Shown piece after piece: positions 12,931 through 20,085 of a stretch of 64,000 nt of DNA (its first letter is position 1; the number at the start of each line of letters is the position of its first letter). Under the pieces are notes generated by a model. That model saw nothing but the letters and a program-made list of their open reading frames with translations, searched no databases and was not told the origin of the DNA. The translations under genes and the position numbers were made by a program. The stretch is from Desulfobacteraceae bacterium (GTDB lineage Bacteria > Desulfobacterota > Desulfobacteria > Desulfobacterales > Desulfobacteraceae), in assembly GCA_016743945.1 (NCBI GenBank), contig JADGFI010000006.1, forward strand, positions 124,001 through 188,000, read 5' to 3'.

Positions 12931-14019
12931 TTATACAATAGAACCTAATATCAAAGGAAGATCACACGCCACCCGCAAAGACAAACATTTTTGACTCAGT
13001 GCATTGAGAAGGGCGGGATTCGTTAGGTAAAACCTAACACAGTCAGTTATTTGCTCCAAGGTTAGGTCATGAAACATCCCTATATATCTGTGTATGCCCA
13101 TCTCATTGCCGATAATTGAGTCCCCAATTTGATTTTCAGCAATGGCAATCACAATGGAGGGTAGGCCCATAAAGGCTCTTTCCCACATCATTGTGCCGCC
13201 ACCCCCAATGGACAAGTCCGCAGCAGTCATCAGCGACGTCATATTGGAAGATTGCACGTGCAGCGTTACATTTGTGAATCCCAGACAGGCCACCTTCAAC
13301 CTATCCTGATGCGGATTACCTGCGCCAACCACCACATCAACAATAATATCAGGGCGATTCAGAGCGATAACCGCCATCAGTGCAGCGTTGGTGGCGTTGG
13401 GCTGGTCAACCCCACCAAAAGCGATTAAGATTCGTTTGATGCTGCCATCGCGTGCCCCCATGGTTTGGGCTGCCTCAATAAATTCACTTCTCAGTAATGA
13501 GTACCGGGGGCCGATAAATAATTTGCAGTTTACGGGCAGCAAGTTTTCCCAGCGATTATCTTCCTCTGTAGAACAGGACTGATCCAGCAGCATATTGCAA
13601 TCGTGCTCTCGATCGGCCATGCCATCGATGGCCATGATCTTGATATTGGTTACAACTTTTACTTTGCGCTCCCATTTGACGTCAATGGCATAGTGATCTA
13701 CCACCAGCCAGTCGGGCTTCAAGTTTCTTAACACAGAAACCGTCTGGTCTGCGTCTTTTCGCCAGCTTGCCCCAAGCCAGGATTCGTGTTTAAGTGGATT
13801 TTCATCATCATTTACGAGTGGCAATTCTTCATTCATGGGTAAGCGCGTGTATCCATAACCGCTATCCTTAATCAAATCCGCCATATGCCCTGGGTGTGAA
13901 CGACAAATAAAGTGGATTTTGTCCCCTCTTGCTTTCAACATATTGGCGAGTGTCAGACACCGCATGACGTGACCTGTACCGATTTCACTGGAGGCATCAA
14001 CCCGGATTGCGATTTTCAT
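12931..14019 (-). CDS. pseG: UDP-2,4-diacetamido-2,4,6-trideoxy-altrose hydrolase
   Basis: PseG removes UDP from the pseudaminic acid precursor just before PseI acts. The 362-residue protein starts MKIAIRVDASSEIGTGHVMR. The family's catalytic His is His17 in the G(T)GHVMRC loop. The C-terminal half has the GT-B nucleotide-binding pattern (ADLSIGGGGTMMWERAFMGL). Its start overlaps the pseF stop by 4 bases, and it ends 2 bases before the ATP-grasp gene. Confidence 0.92.
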   Translation of the reverse strand: MKIAIRVDASSEIGTGHVMRCLTLANMLKARGDKIHFICRSHPGHMADLIKDSGYGYTRLPMNEELPLVNDDENPLKHESWLGASWRKDADQTVSVLRNLKPDWLVVDHYAIDVKWERKVKVVTNIKIMAIDGMADREHDCNMLLDQSCSTEEDNRWENLLPVNCKLFIGPRYSLLRSEFIEAAQTMGARDGSIKRILIAFGGVDQPNATNAALMAVIALNRPDIIVDVVVGAGNPHQDRLKVACLGFTNVTLHVQSSNMTSLMTAADLSIGGGGTMMWERAFMGLPSIVIAIAENQIGDSIIGNEMGIHRYIGMFHDLTLEQITDCVRFYLTNPALLNALSQKCLSLRVACDLPLILGSIV

Positions 14020-14741
14020 AGCGAGTAGTAAGGCTCCCTTTCCTGGAGTGCCCTGAACAAGATCTCTGCACGAAGCCAGTCTTCTGGCGTATCAATATCC
14101 TGGACGCGGTAGGTTGGTAGAATGATCGGCACCGAAGCCTGTGAGAAAGTCGGAACGTCATTGAGGAACGCTTGGGTCCGCCCCCAGTAAAACTGTCCGG
14201 CATCGTGGTATGCCTTCTCAAGATCCTGGGATCGGCTACTCAGGTTCTCGGGATAAAACATGGCTATGCGACCATCCGCGGTGATCTTAAGCGCACGCTG
14301 GATCGGATACGGGAAACTGGTCACTGTGAAGGCAAATTCGCATTCTCTGGCGTTCAACATATCCAGCCCCCGTTTCAGATCTGACGCTTGTACAAACGGT
14401 GCCGTGGCATAAAGACAGCAAACTAATTTTGTTGAACCATGGATTGCCTCTATCTGTCGGATTGCATGGTTTACGACCGGGCGGGTAGCGGTGTAATCAT
14501 CCGACAACTCCTTGGGTCTTGTGAAAGGGACTTCCGCACCCCAGGTTTTGGCTATCTCAGCGATTTCGGCATCATCCGTTGACACAATGATGTGGTCGAA
14601 CAAACCGGAGGCTTTGGCCACCTCAATCGACCACGCAATCATGGGCTTGCCGCAAAATTCTTTGATGTTCTTGCGCGGTATGCGTTTACTGCCTCCACGG
14701 GCTGGGATGACAGCGATTTTCATATTCGATAAATTTTGCAT
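14016..14741 (-). CDS. pseF: Pseudaminic acid cytidylyltransferase (CMP-Pse synthetase)
   Basis: PseF activates pseudaminic acid with CTP to CMP-Pse, the donor for Maf-type glycosyltransferases. Residues 7 onward (MKIAVIPARGGSKRIPRKNI) carry the CTP-binding loop of the CMP-KDO/NeuA family. IIVSTDDAEIAEIAKTWGAE, ATAPFVQASDLKRG and the C-terminal RVQDIDTPEDW are typical. The ATG at 14,741 has a weak GAG site; an internal ATG at 14,723 is the alternative. It starts the pseF-pseG-ATP-grasp-pseI run with tight spacing. Confidence 0.93.
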   Translation of the reverse strand: MQNLSNMKIAVIPARGGSKRIPRKNIKEFCGKPMIAWSIEVAKASGLFDHIIVSTDDAEIAEIAKTWGAEVPFTRPKELSDDYTATRPVVNHAIRQIEAIHGSTKLVCCLYATAPFVQASDLKRGLDMLNARECEFAFTVTSFPYPIQRALKITADGRIAMFYPENLSSRSQDLEKAYHDAGQFYWGRTQAFLNDVPTFSQASVPIILPTYRVQDIDTPEDWLRAEILFRALQEREPYYSL

Positions 14742-14791
14742 TGTGGTAACTCACAAACGTTCATAAAAGTGGCATTCATCAACTAACAAAC

Positions 14792-15505
14792 TCATACATG
14801 ATCGATTCCCTTGGTTGCTTCAGCAATATGAGAGGTCACTTTTACAGTTCCGCCCTTGCTGGAAAACACTTCAAAATTCAAGTCTAATTTTTGAAAACCA
14901 GCTTTATCAATCAGCTCCCTTGCCTCATCCTTTGTAAAAAAATGTATTGTCCTTTTTCTGGCATTTATTGATCCCGTTGTGGCGCTAAACGTCCTCGGCG
15001 CAATCTGCTCCCCCTTCATCATATCAACATTATCGGAGGAAAGCATCATACTAAACAGCTTTCCTTCGGGTTTTAATATCCTGTGGCATTTCTCTAATAT
15101 AGCTGCAACATCGGGGATGATATTTGCTTCTATGCAATAATGATCCACGATGGCATCAAAAAAAGAATCGGGATATTTTAAATCTAAAAAATTGCCCGCC
15201 CATAAATTCGCATGCAGATTTTCTCTGTGAAGCCGTTTTCGGGTGAGCTCTATGGCACACACAGAACCATCGCATCCATAAGTTTGGAATCCTGTTTTGG
15301 CTAAAAACCAGGTATTGTTCCCCCCCCCACAACCAAAGTCTAAAATTTTTACACCCAAAATCGCATTTTTCTTATTACCATATGTTCGCAAGGCAAATCT
15401 TACTATATTTTCGCTTGGCCAAAATGACAAATAGCCATCTTTGTAAATATCATTCCACTCTTTCTCGCTGTACCCCCCCCCGGTGATTAGATTATTCTTT
15501 TCCAT
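14792..15505 (-). CDS. SAM-dependent methyltransferase with two 9-G tracts
   Basis: A class I methyltransferase: VKILDFGCGGGNNTWFLAKTG is SAM-binding motif I, followed by GCDGSVCAIELTRKRL and the acidic NFLDLKYPDSFFDAIVDHY. The ATG at 15,505 is preferred (237 residues); a GTG six bases upstream is possible. Two runs of nine G on the coding strand lie inside the gene, at 15,473-15,481 (Gly-Gly-Gly near residue 10) and at 15,320-15,328 (Gly-Gly-Gly within motif I). Loss or gain of one G in either would frameshift the gene, so it may be phase-variable. Context suggests it methylates the flagellar glycan or a precursor. Confidence 0.8.
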   Translation of the reverse strand: MEKNNLITGGGYSEKEWNDIYKDGYLSFWPSENIVRFALRTYGNKKNAILGVKILDFGCGGGNNTWFLAKTGFQTYGCDGSVCAIELTRKRLHRENLHANLWAGNFLDLKYPDSFFDAIVDHYCIEANIIPDVAAILEKCHRILKPEGKLFSMMLSSDNVDMMKGEQIAPRTFSATTGSINARKRTIHFFTKDEARELIDKAGFQKLDLNFEVFSSKGGTVKVTSHIAEATKGIDHV

Positions 15506-15558
15506 TACCACCTGCCTTTTTTTTATTTGTCTCTTTTATTTATTGTACTTTCCCCCGT

Positions 15559-16863
15559 TCAAAATGTCGTGAAACACCCGCAAGAGTTGAATTCTTCCTG
15601 GTACTGGTTCATTTCACCATTCGTCAGCCATGGTATGTTTCCTATCTTCGACTGGGGCTTCACCGTTGCCCACTGCTCAAGTCCGTGTAGCCGAGGATAG
15701 CCACATTCAATCGCTTTTTCATATAATTCAGTCCCCGGATAGGGTTGATAGAAACAGGCATAGGCGTAAGCATTTGAATTTTTCGATTTGATTCTATTGA
15801 TTTGTGATATGGTCTTGCGTAATTTATCACAATCATCTCCCGGCAAACCCAAAATGTACGACATTTTCAAAACGATATCATAGTGCCTTATAATGTCGTT
15901 TGTTATTTCGATATCTGCGGAATTAATACCCTTATGCGCAACGGCTAAAAGCTCTTCATCCGCAGACTCCACCCCAATTTGCAATAATGACAAACCAGAT
16001 TTAAAAAAGATACTCAATTCATCTTTTTTCATTTTTGGAATAACATCCGCTCTTATATTAGCGCCCCACTCCATATCCAGTTTTTCTCTCACCATCGCAG
16101 TCGCTATGGATAAGGCTCGATCTTTACTATTAAAAAAATTGTCATCTTGAAAATATATTTTTTTATACCCGTATTTAGTTTTATAGTATTTCAAGTCATC
16201 AATGACTTTTTCTATATCATATGGTGTGTATTTGTTTGTCATGAAATGTCTTGAACAAAAAGAGCATTTATATGCACAACCATGACCTGAAAAGTATCCG
16301 AGAGCCATAGTCGTCTGGTTGATATATTTATTTACATCAATGTATCCGCCATATTTTTGAGCATCGTCTGCTAATGGTTCAGTCTTTTTATATCCAGTAA
16401 ACTTAGATGTTCCTTCGGTTTTGAAGGCTAAACCTTTTATATCCATCTCCGATTGGTCCCTGGCCGCGTTAGCAAACTCTACAATGGTTTTTTCTGCTCT
16501 TCCAGCGATTACATAATCAACAAGATCATGTTCAACGGTTTCTTCCGGAAGGATTGTGGAATGCCAACCACCCCAAACGATCGGCACGTTAGGCAAAGTT
16601 TTTCTAACCATATCGGCTATTTTTAAGCCATCGGCAATCTGATATCCAGACATCGCACTGATTCCTGCAAATAGGACTTGATCCATCTCACTCGCCTGTA
16701 TTGGAAATACGTTGTCGTCGATTCTGCGATCAATTATCCGTACTTCATAGCCAGCTTTGCGCAAAGACTGAGCCAATGGCATCAATGAAAACGGAAACCA
16801 GTGATAACCGTCATTGTTTTCATGTAATAAAGGATAATAAAGAAGAACAAAATTTCGTTTCAT
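15559..16863 (-). CDS. B12-binding-type radical SAM protein
   Basis: A 434-residue enzyme with an N-terminal cobalamin-binding-like Rossmann domain (about 1-140: LMPLAQSLRKAGYEVRIID, VLFAGISAMSGYQIADGLK, VPIVWGGWHSTILPEE). The radical SAM barrel has the iron-sulfur ligands Cys196, Cys200 and Cys203 (GCAYKCSFC). GVESADEELL and a PYPGTELYEKA tail are also typical. Members with this layout often methylate unactivated carbon or phosphorus, but others catalyse different chemistry. It lies 5 bases after a second, related enzyme, so they are co-transcribed. It is probably involved in glycan modification. Confidence 0.82.
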   Translation of the reverse strand: MKRNFVLLYYPLLHENNDGYHWFPFSLMPLAQSLRKAGYEVRIIDRRIDDNVFPIQASEMDQVLFAGISAMSGYQIADGLKIADMVRKTLPNVPIVWGGWHSTILPEETVEHDLVDYVIAGRAEKTIVEFANAARDQSEMDIKGLAFKTEGTSKFTGYKKTEPLADDAQKYGGYIDVNKYINQTTMALGYFSGHGCAYKCSFCSRHFMTNKYTPYDIEKVIDDLKYYKTKYGYKKIYFQDDNFFNSKDRALSIATAMVREKLDMEWGANIRADVIPKMKKDELSIFFKSGLSLLQIGVESADEELLAVAHKGINSADIEITNDIIRHYDIVLKMSYILGLPGDDCDKLRKTISQINRIKSKNSNAYAYACFYQPYPGTELYEKAIECGYPRLHGLEQWATVKPQSKIGNIPWLTNGEMNQYQEEFNSCGCFTTF

Positions 16864-16868
16864 AGTAT

Positions 16869-18434
16869 TTAACGTCCTAATTTCAGAATATTATTTATAT
16901 GTTTAAACATTTTAAAGACATACCACTCTATGGGTATTTTGTAGTTATTATGCACTGCCCGCAGCAATGCACTTTTATGAAGCAATTTCCACACAATTCT
17001 GAATTTTCCTTTTTTCAAACGATCTTTCAGCATTGTGATAGTACCCAGAGTAATGTTCGCCGGATATGCAAGAGGCAAGTAGAAAATAAAAGCTTTGTGA
17101 CATTTGTCCACGTATTTTTGATTCAGCCACGGAACCCACTGGCAATACTCACGCATATTAAAATCAGTCTCGCCCCATTCTTCGAAACTTCCTGGCGGAT
17201 TCATGCCGAGATTAATGGCATCATAGTAAAGGGGCACTCCGGGAAATGGCGTGAAAAAATATATCGGTAACAGGCATTCGGGCATGATCTGCTTTAATCG
17301 TTTGGCTAAACGAAAAGTATCTTCAATATCTGCTTGCGTCTCACCCGGAAGACCGAATATAAAAATAAACGATGCCACTATATTGTTTTTTTTAAGTCGC
17401 ATAGCTCCTTCAATCACCTGGTTAGGAGTTATTCTCTTGTCGATATAAGATAAAAGTCGCGAAGATCCACTTTCTACACCTATTTCTGCATGGATATAAC
17501 CGCTTTCTCTTAATACCTGTAAATCCTTATCTGACAATCGCGACAAAGCATCAGCCCTAATTTGTGCTTTCCACTTTATATTGAATTGGCGTTGGATAAA
17601 GCCCTTTGCAATCGCGAGTGCGCGTTTGTGGTCAATAAAAAATTCCGCGTCTACCATCTGTACAAAGGTCACCTTGTAGCGTTGAATCAGGCTTTCGATT
17701 TCGGAAAGCACTCGCTCCGGGGAAAACCCAGTCCATTTGCGGTGGGCATGAACAGAGGAAGCACAAAATTTACAGGCAAAAGGGCATCCAACGCTGGAAT
17801 AGTAATAGAGAAAGATATCCCGATCCGGGTCGAAGGCATCGCTTGTCCGAAAACGCTTTGTGTGCGTCTCTTTTAAATAACGCTTCATCTCCAACAACTC
17901 ATAGGGTAACATGGGGTACTGGGTGATATCAACAAAAAGTCGATCATCATTATGATACAACTCTCCGTTCACCTTAGCGTAGATGCCCTGTAAACTGCCG
18001 AGTTCTTGTCCTGCCTGGAGTGTCTGCACAACTTGGAGAAAGGAGGCCTCGCCCTGTCCGAGGACAATTATATCAACCCAGTCGCTCCTGATACTTTCGG
18101 CGGGCATCAAGTTGACATGTACTCCCCCCCAAACGATCTTCATGTTAGGCGAGAGAGCTTTTACTCGTTGCGCAAAGGCGATCCCGTCCATAATCTGTGG
18201 ACCGGTCATGGCCGTAATCCCGCAACAGATAACTTTCGAAAAATCAATTTGATCTATTTGATCATCATCCGAAAAATTTCCGTCCCAGATTAGTGTTTGG
18301 ATGCCTTCCCCCACAAGCGGACTCGCAAGGGCCAACAGACTGATGGGCGGCATGAAAACTGTACTGATTGCTTTTTCAGCAGGGACAATCCTGGGATTGT
18401 ACAAAAGAACAACATCTTTTTTTTTGTCTAACAA
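16869..18434 (-). CDS. B12-binding-type radical SAM protein (second copy, divergent)
   Basis: A 521-residue relative of the downstream enzyme. The start is TTG (18,432-18,434) with GGAG eight bases upstream. Residues 1-140 form the cobalamin-binding-like domain (MKIVWGGVHVNLMPAES), and Cys217, Cys221 and Cys224 (GCPFACKFC) bind the iron-sulfur cluster. AEIGVESGSSRLL and FTPFPGVPLYYDAI are family segments. The C-terminal 100 residues are longer than in the neighbour and basic. The pair is diverged in sequence and so probably acts on different positions of a substrate. The substrate is not known. Confidence 0.82.
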   Translation of the reverse strand: MLDKKKDVVLLYNPRIVPAEKAISTVFMPPISLLALASPLVGEGIQTLIWDGNFSDDDQIDQIDFSKVICCGITAMTGPQIMDGIAFAQRVKALSPNMKIVWGGVHVNLMPAESIRSDWVDIIVLGQGEASFLQVVQTLQAGQELGSLQGIYAKVNGELYHNDDRLFVDITQYPMLPYELLEMKRYLKETHTKRFRTSDAFDPDRDIFLYYYSSVGCPFACKFCASSVHAHRKWTGFSPERVLSEIESLIQRYKVTFVQMVDAEFFIDHKRALAIAKGFIQRQFNIKWKAQIRADALSRLSDKDLQVLRESGYIHAEIGVESGSSRLLSYIDKRITPNQVIEGAMRLKKNNIVASFIFIFGLPGETQADIEDTFRLAKRLKQIMPECLLPIYFFTPFPGVPLYYDAINLGMNPPGSFEEWGETDFNMREYCQWVPWLNQKYVDKCHKAFIFYLPLAYPANITLGTITMLKDRLKKGKFRIVWKLLHKSALLRAVHNNYKIPIEWYVFKMFKHINNILKLGR

Positions 18435-18477
18435 ATTACATTCTCCAACTTTGATAGAAGCGTCTCTTGCGCTTGGT

Positions 18478-19590
18478 CTACTTACAACGACTGTATAATC
18501 TCAACTCAGAATGAAACCCATCAGCTGTCTTGAACCCAAATGGTTCGGTATTCTTACCGCGCAGATGATAGTTGGGCAGAAAAGAATCATAATCTTCTCC
18601 CCGAATTGGTGCGCGGACACCAAAACTGTCCTTGGTGGTGGCCTTTTCCTTTCCTTCTCTCAAATTACGCATAAGCACGTGCCCCGTACCCAGCCGATCC
18701 GCATGATTCAAATAATTTTGTACGACAAAAGGCTCCATTTCTTGAAACGATATAAAGTTGACAAATAGATCAACTGATCCTTTTAGCTTAGTCAACTGCC
18801 AAGGACATAACACAACAGCCTTATAACGCTGCTGGAGACTCACCACGTCCAAATCATCCAGTTTCTTTAAATCTTCGTACACTCCTACATTGTCTATCCC
18901 AAATAACTTCTGTAAATACCATGTGGAAAAAAAAGCAACCGGAGGGATATCTACATTGATATAAAAACAATTATTTCGATCATCGCCAAGAAGAATTTCA
19001 CCCAACGTACCGAATCCACCCCCCACTTCCAATACAACTCCTATTTTCTGTGTGTCAACCTGTGATTTGAGAAAACATAAACCAAGAAGATAGTTCAACA
19101 TGGATCGGCTAAAATGCGCTTCCCCAAATTGGTATTGCTCGAGTGGATTCCCGATAGGACTCTCATTTGCCCGATCTAAAAATAAAGCGCGCGTATCGTG
19201 TGCCGCAAGATAAACTCTATAATCTGCGTAGGCTTGTTTTTCTCCAGCCAAGAATCGACGTAATCTCAATTCCAACTTACAATCTGGGTGCTTCATACTC
19301 GCAAGGGAATTGATTAGGGATTGGTAAGGTGTTCTATCGTCCCACCATCCGGGGAAGCCATAGGTTGGTACGAAGAATGACAACGCCGTTTTAAGCCGCC
19401 TAAAATCTTCGACTCCGTGTGCCAGCAAATCCTGTATAATAAATGAGGAAGCATTTTCCCAAAACTGGGTCGGCTTGTAAACATTCGGGGCACTTTTCAT
19501 GTCGCTTAGCATTGCTGATAGCAACGGGTATTTTGCACCAACTTGCTTTCTTAACGGCAATCCAATTGAATTATTTTTGTTCGAGAGCAT
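18478..19590 (-). CDS. Putative sugar O-methyltransferase (NanM-like)
   Basis: About 370 residues from the ATG at 19,590, which has GGATAGG about ten bases upstream; an in-frame TTG at 19,614 is poorly placed. It resembles the family described as putative sugar O-methyltransferases of polysaccharide clusters. A helical N-terminal part (KSAPNVYKPTQFWENASSFI, PGWWDDRTPYQSL) is followed by a SAM-binding segment (VVLEVGGGFGTLGEILL) and YINVDIPPVAFFSTWYLQKL. In this setting it probably methylates a hydroxyl of the flagellar glycan. It is the first gene of the minus-strand cassette. Confidence 0.7.
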   Translation of the reverse strand: MLSNKNNSIGLPLRKQVGAKYPLLSAMLSDMKSAPNVYKPTQFWENASSFIIQDLLAHGVEDFRRLKTALSFFVPTYGFPGWWDDRTPYQSLINSLASMKHPDCKLELRLRRFLAGEKQAYADYRVYLAAHDTRALFLDRANESPIGNPLEQYQFGEAHFSRSMLNYLLGLCFLKSQVDTQKIGVVLEVGGGFGTLGEILLGDDRNNCFYINVDIPPVAFFSTWYLQKLFGIDNVGVYEDLKKLDDLDVVSLQQRYKAVVLCPWQLTKLKGSVDLFVNFISFQEMEPFVVQNYLNHADRLGTGHVLMRNLREGKEKATTKDSFGVRAPIRGEDYDSFLPNYHLRGKNTEPFGFKTADGFHSELRLYSRCK

Positions 19591-19833
19591 ATGTCTATAA
19601 CCTATCCATAACAATTCACCTATAAATTAATTTACAGATAATAGATAGAAACGTGTTTTTAGTCAAGAGAAGTATAGAACCCAAATCCACCGCATAATTT
19701 TATACAGACCCTTCCATGGAAAATCCGTTTTTTTTTATTGGCGGGGGCTTATTCCAAATGGGTTTAGACTTTTCTTAGTTCAGGCATCTGATAGCCCTTT
19801 AGATCGGAAATTTTTCGACCTGTGCGGGTGGGG

Positions 19834-20070
19834 TTAGGCCGCCAGTTTGAAATTTAAGTCCTTCATTTCAAACCATTTGTCGTTTTTTTTATTTCTTTTT
19901 AAGGAAGTGATTGTTGTCAAGCATACAGAACCTGCTTTTGGCCAACTCATTCCATTATATTTTTGACAACTTGAGACTACAAAATCATCCATCTTTTCAC
20001 CGATAGCACTATAGTTACATAAGCCCAGTTCTTTCCTGGCTGCCTGGTGATTTTCATCACTCCCGTACAA
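19834..20070 (-). pseudogene. Transposase C-terminal remnant
   Basis: A 78-codon open frame whose sequence (KMDDFVVSSCQKYNGMSWPK, then LTTITSLKRNKKNDKWFE and DLNFKLAA) looks like the C-terminal tail of an insertion-sequence transposase, possibly of the ISLre2/UPF0236 type. No catalytic core precedes it: an in-frame stop lies just upstream and the maf stop is 16 bases away. It is probably what is left of an insertion sequence that took part in assembling this region. The family assignment is tentative. Confidence 0.5.
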
Positions 20071-20085
20071 TGTATCTGCCTGTAA

